Virus record (IMG/VR): IMGVR_UViG_3300042923_000407
Coordinates: 1 to 47,314 of that record
Length of the DNA stretch: 47,314 nt
Reading direction: 5' to 3' (one strand)
Source: a virus
Position 1 is the stretch's first letter; every line of letters begins with the position of its first letter. The notes under the pieces are model-generated. The model was given only the letters and a program-made list of their open reading frames with translations, had not been told where the DNA came from and did not search any database. This document shows, in pieces, positions 1 to 6,759 of this stretch. A program made the translations under genes and the position numbers.

Positions 1-13
1 TTACTGGTTCCAT
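1..13 (-). CDS. Start of Ea22-like protein (5' end, wraps to 47314)
   Basis: This is the beginning of the gene whose body lies at 46989-47314. The ATG is at bases 11-13 and is preceded on the minus strand by GGGGAGGATACCC, a strong ribosome-binding site. Reading off base 1 and re-entering at 47314 gives MEPVKNSQANEAAANAEL with no frame break. This is direct evidence that the two ends of the window are adjacent in the molecule. Confidence 0.75.
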
Positions 14-389
14 GGGTATCCTCCCCTTGTAGAGCCTTAATAGCTGCCTTTACACAAGCCGTAGGAGCAAAAGTTTCACCGTTATGTTCGGCGTAGTCTC
101 CCTCGTACGGTTTGAAGAATCGCGCATGCACCTTGTCGCCTTCGGACTCGATTGCGTATTCCCATCCCCGTCGTTGCATCTCCCCAACAACTTCGCTCAT
201 TCCGTCCCATGTTGTGGAGTATTCTGGAACATCGATCGTTCCCATTACTGATCCAACTGGTTTTCCGTTGACGTACCCCACATTGTCCCAAACATAGCGG
301 TGGTTATATTTGCGCAAATTCGGCTTTCCGAGTGCTTTCGCAAATTCCGCATCCAATTCCGGTCCCGGCTTCATATCGTCTATCCTCAT
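1..389 (-). CDS. Phage ABA-sandwich domain protein (3' end beyond window edge)
   Basis: The frame starts with ATG overlapping the YopX stop (ATGA), reads 129 codons and is still open at base 1. It begins MRIDDMKPGPELDAEFAKAL and contains PEYSTTWDGMSEVVGEM followed by a hydrophilic loop and ACVKAAIKAL. This is the layout of the small phage ABA-sandwich (BC1872/DUF2591-like) family, whose function is unknown. If the genome is circular the frame ends at a TGA at 47257-47259, giving about 148 residues and overlapping the Ea22-like gene. It sits at the end of the early operon, where such accessory proteins are usual. Confidence 0.7.
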   Translation of the reverse strand, partial: MRIDDMKPGPELDAEFAKALGKPNLRKYNHRYVWDNVGYVNGKPVGSVMGTIDVPEYSTTWDGMSEVVGEMQRRGWEYAIESEGDKVHARFFKPYEGDYAEHNGETFAPTACVKAAIKALQGEDTHGTS

Positions 390-751
390 GCTTGGTTCCC
401 TCCTAATAGATGAGGATGCTGATGGATGTTGCCGATTACTTCCGTGTACTTTAATACCCCATCCGATTCAATCTGGTGATACCTGCTTGGGTTTCTTGCG
501 AAGACTTGAAATGCGCAGTGTTCCTGCACCCATTCAACTTCCCCTATTGCTTCCTCGTCTTGAAGGATGTCGCCTTCGAAGATGTCCTTGCCGTTCCGAT
601 CCTTTAGGCCAGTACTCCACATGTAAACCGGCGTTTCGGTTTCGAAGTGGTCGAATCGATATCCGAGCATATCGTCATACTGAACGATCTTGCCGTAACT
701 CATATGTTTGGCTATATCGTCCCAAGCTCTTATGTTCCTTGTATCCCTCAT
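386..751 (-). CDS. YopX family protein
   Basis: The protein starts MRDTRNIRAWDDIAKHM and holds the family hallmarks: STGLKDRNGKDIFEGDIL, then a beta-rich middle, then YTEVIGNIHQHPHLL at the end. This matches YopX (first seen in Bacillus phage SPbeta), a conserved phage protein of unknown function. A longer frame reaches back to 808, but the ATG used here has an AGAGG site just upstream and restores the family's usual start. The stop overlaps the next ATG, so translation is probably coupled. Confidence 0.85.
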   Translation of the reverse strand: MRDTRNIRAWDDIAKHMSYGKIVQYDDMLGYRFDHFETETPVYMWSTGLKDRNGKDIFEGDILQDEEAIGEVEWVQEHCAFQVFARNPSRYHQIESDGVLKYTEVIGNIHQHPHLLGGNQA

Positions 752-756
752 ATCCT

Positions 757-1002
757 CTACCCCTCCAACCCTTTTAAGGATCGAATTTCTGCCTCTTGTT
801 CCCGACACTTTGCTTGCAAGGCGTAATATTGCTCGACGCCGATGCCCTGAAGTTCCTTTTGCAATCGTTTGATCTCTTCGGCCTGTGCTGAGTTCTCTTC
901 CCTCTTCTTACGAAGTATTTCTTCTAGCCTTCTGACTTCCGCCGCGAGCATTTTCCCTTCTAATTTCAGATTCTCTATCTCCAATTGTTGTGATTTTTCC
1001 AC
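757..1002 (-). CDS. Small coiled-coil protein
   Basis: The 81-residue product is almost entirely charged heptad-like helix (for example RRLEEILRKKREENSAQAEE and IKRLQKELQ). It starts at GTG with GAGGAGTAACCTAA in front. I do not recognise a family. It lies between the methyltransferase and YopX genes and looks like one of the small early-operon coiled-coil proteins phages often carry, possibly an oligomerising partner. No enzymatic motif is visible. Confidence 0.65.
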   Translation of the reverse strand: MEKSQQLEIENLKLEGKMLAAEVRRLEEILRKKREENSAQAEEIKRLQKELQGIGVEQYYALQAKCREQEAEIRSLKGLEG

Positions 1003-1097
1003 TTAGGTTACTCCTCTTTGATTTGATAGGTACCCCTTGGATCGGCCTCCGCTGGCGCTGGGTATTGCTGTCGAGCGAAGGCCTTCGGCCAATAAGT

Positions 1098-2000
1098 TCA
1101 GTTTGCTCGTATCATGTCATCGATCTGCTTGATTGCGGCTAAGATCGGGTATATCTGCTGTGGTACTACGGCGTTTCCGAGTGCTTTAAGTCTGTGTGCC
1201 CGATCGGAAACCCCATTAGCCACTCGACCCACTCCGGGTTCAACTGCCCACTGTAACCTTCCCGAAGGAGTTCCCCTGGAATCGAATCCCATTCTTTCGC
1301 CGCCGGCGGCAATGTTGAATTCTTCGCATCGTTCGCTGTTGGGGTCGGGAATAGTTTGACTGCAGCTGGCAGACCGTTTCTCGGCTCGTTCGGGTTGAAG
1401 TTGCCACGCTTTTCCGCGTCGTTCGCCCTCGGTGTAGGCCACAATTTCACCGCCGTTTGCAAGTTTGGACCTCCAGTCCCGTGCAGCCCCGGACCCGTAT
1501 GGCAATTGGCGTGTGGAGTGGGCCACAATGAAGACTCGATCTCTTCGATGTCTGGCGTAGACGGCACAAGCCGGAATAACAAACGCTTCCCAGGCGTACC
1601 CGATACGTTCCAAGTCAGATAGCACAATGTCGAGCCCCAGTGTGACGTGCCCAGCAACATTTTCACCAACAAACCACCGAGGCTGGAGGGTTTGTATAAG
1701 GCGGAACATTTCCGGCCAGAGGTGACGGTCATCATCTTTGCCTTCTCGCTTCCCGGCAACACTAAAAGGCTGGCAAGGGTATCCTCCGTGAATAAGCTCA
1801 ATTGGCCAGATTCCATCAGCTTCTAACCTCTCTTTCGTTAAGGTACATACATCGTCGTATATGGGAACTTCCGGCCAGTGTTTGCGAAGTACCTTTTGGC
1901 AGAATGGCTCCCGTTCGCAAAAGGCTACCGTTTCTATGCCGGCCCATTCACAAGCCAGGTCGATTCCTCCGATACCACTGAATAAGCTGAGTGCTTTCAT
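1098..2000 (-). CDS. DNA (cytosine-5) methyltransferase
   Basis: A 300-residue C5-MTase that would methylate cytosine in a specific DNA sequence using S-adenosylmethionine. Motif I (FSGIGGIDL, residues 7-15), the catalytic motif IV (GGYPCQPFS, nucleophile Cys76), ENV of motif VI (113-115), motif VIII (RHRRDRVF, 150-157) and motif X (ALGNAVVPQ, about 273-281) are all present, so it should be active. The target-recognition part is short. The start overlaps the stop of the DndC-like gene (ATGA), so the two are probably translated together. No restriction enzyme is adjacent, suggesting self-protection of phage DNA. A long second frame lies inside this gene. Confidence 0.93.
   Translation of the reverse strand: MKALSLFSGIGGIDLACEWAGIETVAFCEREPFCQKVLRKHWPEVPIYDDVCTLTKERLEADGIWPIELIHGGYPCQPFSVAGKREGKDDDRHLWPEMFRLIQTLQPRWFVGENVAGHVTLGLDIVLSDLERIGYAWEAFVIPACAVYARHRRDRVFIVAHSTRQLPYGSGAARDWRSKLANGGEIVAYTEGERRGKAWQLQPERAEKRSASCSQTIPDPNSERCEEFNIAAGGERMGFDSRGTPSGRLQWAVEPGVGRVANGVSDRAHRLKALGNAVVPQQIYPILAAIKQIDDMIRAN
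1166..1816 (-). CDS. Long ORF overlapping the methyltransferase in another frame (uncertain)
   Basis: A 216-codon frame lies wholly inside the methyltransferase gene on the same strand. It has an ATG with AGAGG ten bases upstream. The translation contains patterned, non-random-looking text: GKRLLFRLVPSTPDIEE, three WPTP/FPTP-type repeats each followed by an A-N-D/C stretch, and NPEWVEWLMGFPIGHTDL at the C-terminus. From memory, similar strings occur in annotated phage proteins, but I cannot search, and conservation may simply reflect the methyltransferase on the other frame. Treat it as a hypothesis. Confidence 0.3.
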   Translation of the reverse strand: MESGQLSLFTEDTLASLLVLPGSEKAKMMTVTSGRKCSALYKPSSLGGLLVKMLLGTSHWGSTLCYLTWNVSGTPGKRLLFRLVPSTPDIEEIESSLWPTPHANCHTGPGLHGTGGPNLQTAVKLWPTPRANDAEKRGNFNPNEPRNGLPAAVKLFPTPTANDAKNSTLPPAAKEWDSIPGELLREGYSGQLNPEWVEWLMGFPIGHTDLKHSETP

Positions 2001-3190
2001 TGCTCACCTACTGCACTGAAACTCTCATGGTGAAAATTGATAATGAGTTGGAACCCGTCGAATCCCTTGATCTTTGTTTCGTAATACATCCCGACTTCCA
2101 TGGCATCTTCTACCCATGGCCGTTCGATCAAGTCTTGCTGCCATTGCTGCTTAATCAGTTGGTCCAGCTCGTCGCTGTATATTAGCTTTTGCGGCGTGGC
2201 TCCATACCGTTTGCACAATTCATCGTTGTCGGCTTCGGCTTGCTTAATGAGCGTGTACAGCTTCATGCGGGCCTTAACGGTGAATGTACCTTGTCCATAT
2301 TCGAGAACCGTTCCGTCGCGCATTCTTCCTGCCTTATTTCGCGGGTCTTTGTACATGTCGATGATTACGTTCCGCAAGTCCACGTATGGCTGTAAATGGG
2401 GATGATGCTTCGCAAACTCCTGAGAGCTCTTGTCAATCGTGACCACCGGGCATATGATGCATCCGGTACGCGCACCGCAGGGGTCGTCGTTCTTCTCACC
2501 TGATCCGGCTTGTTTTTTTCTCAACCCACACTCGCCGGTTGCTTCCTTGTAGAGCTGTCCGAGCTTATCGGCCGTTCCCCAGCACATTCCTTCGTGGACC
2601 AGATAACTCCATACATCATCCAATGTAAAGTTGACGATCGGCATAAAGGCGTTGTCCGTATAGAATTCCGATATTTGGCGACCTTCTATGGATTCTCGAC
2701 GTTCTGTCGTTTCGCTCAAACGGACGCCGATTATGTCTTTTTCTGTCTCGATCCCAGCGAAGTGTTTGGTTTTGGGATCTATCTTCAGACGCGATGTGCA
2801 CCAACGGTTTTTTTTGCTTTTTGGCAACGGATAGCCCTTACCGACCACTAGAAATATGAAGCTATTGTTCAGTTCTGCTGATACTTCAACGATTTCAACA
2901 GGCAGCTCATTCGCTTCTATAAGCGTTCTGATTTTCCCTAACTCCTCTTGTTTCAACGGGTCCGTTACGAAATCAAGGTAAGTTTGGGATGTGCTCAAGT
3001 AAACTTTGCGTTTCATCATGCCAGGATTGTATCGTTTGAGCTGCACTAACGATTTCAGGACTATGTCAAGCGTTACGGTTGAATCCTTCCCACCGCTGTA
3101 CGCTATAACCCACGATTTCGACATATCGCCTGTTGTGTAAGCCTTTAATGTTTCACCCATGGCGATCATGGTCTTCTGCTTATAGTCCAC
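1997..3190 (-). CDS. DndC-like / PAPS-reductase family ATP pyrophosphatase
   Basis: A 397-residue member of the PP-loop family. The PP-loop SGGKDS is at residues 32-37. Cys221, Cys238, Cys244 and Cys247 (ending CGARTGCIICP) fit the cysteine pattern that holds the 4Fe-4S cluster in DndC, the sulfurtransferase of DNA phosphorothioation. The GVRLSETTERRES stretch (155-167) and VDLRN near 270 also fit DndC better than CysH. DndA, DndD and DndE are absent, so it is a stand-alone copy. It starts at GTG behind AAGGAGGTACAAC and overlaps the methyltransferase start, hinting at a DNA-modification role; the substrate is unknown. Confidence 0.85.
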   Translation of the reverse strand: MDYKQKTMIAMGETLKAYTTGDMSKSWVIAYSGGKDSTVTLDIVLKSLVQLKRYNPGMMKRKVYLSTSQTYLDFVTDPLKQEELGKIRTLIEANELPVEIVEVSAELNNSFIFLVVGKGYPLPKSKKNRWCTSRLKIDPKTKHFAGIETEKDIIGVRLSETTERRESIEGRQISEFYTDNAFMPIVNFTLDDVWSYLVHEGMCWGTADKLGQLYKEATGECGLRKKQAGSGEKNDDPCGARTGCIICPVVTIDKSSQEFAKHHPHLQPYVDLRNVIIDMYKDPRNKAGRMRDGTVLEYGQGTFTVKARMKLYTLIKQAEADNDELCKRYGATPQKLIYSDELDQLIKQQWQQDLIERPWVEDAMEVGMYYETKIKGFDGFQLIINFHHESFSAVGEQ

Positions 3191-3344
3191 GTTGTACCTC
3201 CTTCGTCTTTCTCATCGTCCCGACCGAATCCGCCCAGCGACAGCGGCAGCCGTATCAGGGGGGATTACCTCCTTGTTAGGAGGGGTTATACCTTAGAATT
3301 ATTTTTGGGGTTAGGGAGTATATACCTTACTCCCCCCCTATCCC

Positions 3345-3590
3345 CTATTTGGAAATCTCGTATTTACCGCATGACGGCCAGTAGAAATTATGGTCTGTCC
3401 GTGCTCCATCCTTACCGCGCAGCTCGCACTTGTAATACCGGTTGGCGTACTGCTTATACCCGAAGTGCTTGCAGGTCCGGCACTTTGCCCCTTCCGGCCC
3501 CTCACCATAGGCGGTGATCATCGGGTTCGGGGCCGGTCGGAACGTTTGCACCTCACCCGGCTCGAATAGCTCCAGTTGTTCGCCGTTCAG
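3345..3590 (-). CDS. Small cysteine-rich (zinc-binding) phage protein
   Basis: The C-terminal part has four cysteines spaced as CRTC, then YYKC, then WPSC, ending CGKYE. This is typical of a small zinc-knuckle protein common in early regions of phages of low-GC Firmicutes; its function is unknown. The first usual start is GTG at 3551, with only a weak GGTGAGGTG context. Upstream in frame a CTG at 3588-3590 has AGGAGG eight bases in front and gives LNGEQLELFEPGEVQTF, which resembles other phage N-termini. I favour the CTG start, but 3551 cannot be excluded. Confidence 0.7.
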   Translation of the reverse strand: MNGEQLELFEPGEVQTFRPAPNPMITAYGEGPEGAKCRTCKHFGYKQYANRYYKCELRGKDGARTDHNFYWPSCGKYEISK

Positions 3591-3602
3591 CTTTCTCGCC
3601 TC

Positions 3603-4259
3603 CTAATCTTTGAACCATCCATATCCTCTATCAGGAACGCCAGTTCCCATCGTAGCGCGTATGAGGCCCGCGAGAATCGCGATATGCTTATCGCTCAACC
3701 CGTGTACGAATTTCTTTTCATCCGGTCTTAACGGTCTTCCTACGCTGTCTCGTAGTATCTGCATCAGGGGTGCCAGTTCTTCAAGGCGCAGCCGCTGTAA
3801 CTCTTCCTCGGCTTGCACTTCAGCCTGTTTCCGCTCATATTCCTGCTGGTCGATTTCGTCAAACCAAAATCGTTCCCCGTGGCGCTGCCGGTATACTTCG
3901 ATCCAATGTTGCAACTCGTCTTCATGCGTCTGAATCCGGTCGTGGCAGGGTCCGCATAACCGCAGGCCGTTCGTCTTGACGCCTCTTCCCGGCGATGATC
4001 GGCGACCACGGGGCATTATATGGTGCGTCGTCGTGTCGGGCGCTGTGCGGCAACTCTGGCAAATTCCATCGGCCTCCGCAATCAATTCCTTGACGATCTT
4101 CGCCGGAAACTCACCACGGTCTGCACCGGACGGTCTGTCCTGATGGTGAGATAGGATTCCCTGCCGCCAAGGTGCCGTTTCTTTCTTTGGCTTCTTGCGC
4201 TGCTGGAGACTATTCCGCCGCGGCTCCCGTTGCTTTTTTTCTGGCTTGGGGAACATCAT
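3603..4259 (-). CDS. HNH endonuclease-like protein
   Basis: A 218-residue protein with a very basic N-terminus (about 35 residues), then an HNH zinc-type module: CQSC (67-70), the TTTHHIMPRGR core with His79/His80, NGLRLCGPCH with Asn97, Cys102, Cys105 and His106. A charged helix and a C-terminal helical region follow. HNH proteins nick or cut DNA; in this position (next to RusA) it may act in replication or recombination rather than as a homing enzyme. The frame opens at 4283, but GGAGGAAACGGGC points to the ATG used here, which also overlaps the upstream stop. Confidence 0.82.
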   Translation of the reverse strand: MMFPKPEKKQREPRRNSLQQRKKPKKETAPWRQGILSHHQDRPSGADRGEFPAKIVKELIAEADGICQSCRTAPDTTTHHIMPRGRRSSPGRGVKTNGLRLCGPCHDRIQTHEDELQHWIEVYRQRHGERFWFDEIDQQEYERKQAEVQAEEELQRLRLEELAPLMQILRDSVGRPLRPDEKKFVHGLSDKHIAILAGLIRATMGTGVPDRGYGWFKD

Positions 4260-4426
4260 GCCCGTTTCCTCCGGACCTTGCACTGCAGCAGCCGGTTAAA
4301 CGCTATCTTCGTTCTATTCCGCCGCAGTAGTTCGGCCAAGGCCTCCGCTTTTGTGGATAGGCTGATTTCCATGTCATGGTAGGCGATTTCGATCAACTGG
4401 TTTCGAGTAGCTTCTTTGAAATTCAT
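4256..4426 (-). CDS. Small hypothetical protein
   Basis: A 56-residue basic, helical protein starting MNFKEATRNQLIEIAYHDM. GGGAGGG lies seven bases before the ATG, and the stop overlaps the HNH gene start (ATGATG). The tight packing between RusA and HNH genes with overlapping ends supports it as a real gene. I do not recognise the family; the positive charge (LLRRNRTK, KVRRKRA) would suit nucleic-acid binding. Confidence 0.7.
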   Translation of the reverse strand: MNFKEATRNQLIEIAYHDMEISLSTKAEALAELLRRNRTKIAFNRLLQCKVRRKRA

Positions 4427-4429
4427 TCG

Positions 4430-4825
4430 TCATCCCTCCCGGGGTTGGACGGTATATATCAATTCGTACTGATCTGCAGGGTACAACAATATTTCAATCC
4501 GCGGCTTCGCCTTATCGACTTCGAAACGGTGCGCCACATCGCCGATATCCTTCCAGCCATCGTTGCTGATGACGCCGGCTTCTTTTAGGCCGTCGAAGAT
4601 GAACTTCTGGCCGGCCATGATGTTGTCCTTGTCGAAGCGCTTGTCCGCGCAGTGCCAAGTGATAACGACGTTCACCTTTTCTTGCCTCGGGAGACGCTTC
4701 GCAATCCACGCAACCACGCTCGTATTGTTTTCCTTCATGTCACGATAATCCGACCAATGAGTCTTAGCTGCATCGATGATTTCGTTCAGCGTGGGCAATG
4801 CGCCCGGTACGACTATTCGGAGCAT
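4430..4825 (-). CDS. RusA family Holliday junction resolvase
   Basis: A 131-residue protein starting MLRIVVPGALPTLNEIID. The RFDKDNIMAGQKFIFDGL segment carries the acidic residues (Asp65, Asp67) and the NDGWKDI motif (Asp89) that bind magnesium in RusA, so it should cut four-way junctions made during phage recombination and replication. The frame is open to 4867, but GGGAGG four bases before this ATG and the family start favour 4825. It overlaps the end of the preceding small gene. Confidence 0.9.
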   Translation of the reverse strand: MLRIVVPGALPTLNEIIDAAKTHWSDYRDMKENNTSVVAWIAKRLPRQEKVNVVITWHCADKRFDKDNIMAGQKFIFDGLKEAGVISNDGWKDIGDVAHRFEVDKAKPRIEILLYPADQYELIYTVQPREG

Positions 4826-4955
4826 GCTTCCTCCCTTCCACGATCGGCAAAGGGATGTAGACCTCACCGATCAGCCGGCCGTTCTCGTCCCGGAATTGCT
4901 CCCATGGAATATCGGTGAAGTATGGATCTCTTTTGGGCTTTTCATCGAATATCAT
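4764..4955 (-). CDS. Small hypothetical protein
   Basis: A 63-residue protein starting MIFDEKPKRDPYFTDIPWE, with AGGAGG nine bases before the ATG. It follows directly after the DnaB stop and overlaps the resolvase start by about 60 bases. The N-terminal 40 residues look like a folded domain (IPWEQFRDENGRLIGEV), while the basic C-terminus lies in the overlap. The family is not recognised. Confidence 0.6.
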   Translation of the reverse strand: MIFDEKPKRDPYFTDIPWEQFRDENGRLIGEVYIPLPIVEGRKHAPNSRTGRIAHAERNHRCS

Positions 4956-4973
4956 TCGCGCATCCCTCCTACG

Positions 4974-6416
4974 CTACGCCCATCGGCGACTATCACGCTT
5001 TCTATGTTCATCCTTTGCCGGCTTGGTAGAGGCCGTAGATTCATGCTCCGCATGACTCCGATCCAAGCTTAGGAATTTGTTGTAATTCTTCAGGAATGCC
5101 AGTTCGACTGTTCCAACCGGACCATTACGCTGCTTGGCAATAATGATTTCGATGATGTTTTTCTTTTCCGACTCTTTGTCGTAATAATCGTCACGGTACA
5201 AAAAGGCTACGATATCAGCGTCCTGCTCGATCGATCCCGATTCCCGTAAGTCCGACATCATTGGCCGCTTGTCCTGGCGCTGCTCGACCGCTCGACTCAA
5301 CTGGGAGAGTGCAACCACTGGCACATCCAGTTCCCTTGCAATTTGCTTCAAGGTCCGAGAAATAGTCGATACTTCCTGCTGCCGATTCTCGCCTGATTTG
5401 CCACGGCCTTGAATGAGTTGCAGGTAATCGATCAAGATCATGCCCAGCCCCTTCTCTTTCTTGAGTCGCCTGCATTTAGAACGAATGTCCGCGACCGTGA
5501 TACTTGCGCTATCATCGATATGGATTGGCGCAGTGGACAAAGTGCCCATAGACATAGCGATCTTCTCCCAATCCTCGTTCTGAAGGTGTCCAGTCCTCAT
5601 TCTTCCTGCATCGATGTTCCCCTCGGCTGCCACCATGCGCTGAAACAGTTGAGACGCGCCCATTTCCAAGCTGAATATTGCTACAGGTTCATTCGCCCTC
5701 ACTGCCACATTTTGCGAGATATTCAAGGCTAGAGCCGTTTTCCCGACCGATGGCCTCGCTGCGACGATGATTAAATCCCCTTTTTGGAATCCGGCTGTCA
5801 TACGATCCAAGTCGGGGAATCCGGAAGGAACACCCGTTATTCCCCCCTCAGCCTTCATGAAATAGGACTTTTCCATTTTCTCGTAAAACTCTGTCGCGAC
5901 ATCCCCGATATTCCTAAATTCTTGTTTCGTCGCTGCTGTCTGGTCGGCCAGCGCATCAATCTTCGACTGAATCCTGGCTATTAGCTTTTCCGGTTCATCG
6001 GTGGTTTTGGCATCCACCTGCAGCCGTTGAAGCTCTAGAATGGTTTGACGGTGAACATAATGCTTTTTGACGGTTCCGATGTAGTGTGCAACGTTCGCTG
6101 CTGTCGGTACCGAGTTGGCCACCGCAGATAAATAGTCCAATCCGCCGATTCCTTCAAGCTCTCCCTTACTCGCAAGCCGGGACGTCAACGTAATGAGATC
6201 GACCGGGTCTTTGTTGTCCGTTAATTCAAGTGCTGCCGTAAATATTTGCTGATGCCGCAAGGCGTAAAACTCTTCGCCTTGCAGCATGTCTTCCGCCGTT
6301 TCCATAGCTACAGAATCAAGTATTATGGCTCCGAGTACGGCCTGTTCAGCTTCCAAATCGTGCGGCAGTAGGTATTCTTCTGGTGGCTCCGGTAAAGGTA
6401 CATTATGATCCTGCAA
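4974..6416 (-). CDS. dnaB: Replicative DNA helicase, DnaB family
   Basis: A 480-residue hexameric helicase that unwinds the fork. The N-terminal DnaB domain (LPHDLEAEQAVLGAI, about 17-31) is followed by the RecA-like motor with Walker A ARPSVGKTALA (220-230), FSLEM, Walker B MILIDYLQLI and the LSQLSR and DLRESGSIEQDAD motifs. Length matches bacterial and phage DnaB. The start is TTG overlapping the loader stop by 14 bases, with GAGG ten bases upstream. The adjacent loader and initiator genes mean the phage brings its own helicase-loading set. Confidence 0.95.
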   Translation of the reverse strand: MQDHNVPLPEPPEEYLLPHDLEAEQAVLGAIILDSVAMETAEDMLQGEEFYALRHQQIFTAALELTDNKDPVDLITLTSRLASKGELEGIGGLDYLSAVANSVPTAANVAHYIGTVKKHYVHRQTILELQRLQVDAKTTDEPEKLIARIQSKIDALADQTAATKQEFRNIGDVATEFYEKMEKSYFMKAEGGITGVPSGFPDLDRMTAGFQKGDLIIVAARPSVGKTALALNISQNVAVRANEPVAIFSLEMGASQLFQRMVAAEGNIDAGRMRTGHLQNEDWEKIAMSMGTLSTAPIHIDDSASITVADIRSKCRRLKKEKGLGMILIDYLQLIQGRGKSGENRQQEVSTISRTLKQIARELDVPVVALSQLSRAVEQRQDKRPMMSDLRESGSIEQDADIVAFLYRDDYYDKESEKKNIIEIIIAKQRNGPVGTVELAFLKNYNKFLSLDRSHAEHESTASTKPAKDEHRKRDSRRWA

Positions 6417-6759
6417 GCAGTTTCAGCCTCGCTTTCATTTCCCCGACACAAGGCGGAAGTGCTCGGATTTCTTTGTCCCATTCTCGTTCCTGAGCTTCCA
6501 GCATCGCCCGCGTTTCTTCCGCATTCGGGATGTATCGGCCATCGGCCGCTTGGGCTTTCGTTCTCGCCAATTCGCCAGGATGAGGAGGGAATTTATTTTC
6601 GGGATTCCGGATGTACCCCCGGAGGTTATGCTGCGCGAGTTCGAAAGCAACATCGTCGAGCAATTGCTGCCATAGAGCTACCTTGAAGTCATCGTCGGAG
6701 AATCCGCTATATGAGTTTTGGATAACCAGAAACAGCTTCCTGATTTCGGCTTCTGTCAC
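6403..6759 (-). CDS. Helicase loader/inhibitor (SPP1 G39P type)
   Basis: A 118-residue protein starting with GTG (MTEAEIRKLFLVIQNSYSGF) and containing LWQQLLDDVAFELAQHNL, the pattern of the phage helicase loader and inhibitor family that binds DnaB-like helicase and delivers it to the initiator at the origin. It sits between the initiator and DnaB genes, the SPP1 gene order, and overlaps both (53 bases with the initiator, 14 with dnaB). Confidence 0.82.
   Translation of the reverse strand: MTEAEIRKLFLVIQNSYSGFSDDDFKVALWQQLLDDVAFELAQHNLRGYIRNPENKFPPHPGELARTKAQAADGRYIPNAEETRAMLEAQEREWDKEIRALPPCVGEMKARLKLLAGS

Noticed and set aside
1997-3190. DndC-like protein as an ordinary CysH (PAPS reductase)
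   Set aside because: Length near 400 residues, the late cysteine cluster and the coupling to a DNA methyltransferase fit DndC-like proteins better than assimilatory CysH of about 240 residues.
3166-3258. 30-codon frame from CTG behind AAGGAGG
   Set aside because: It could encode a short peptide (LIRLPLSLGGFG onward) but needs a CTG start and overlaps the DndC-like gene; support is too weak for a gene call.
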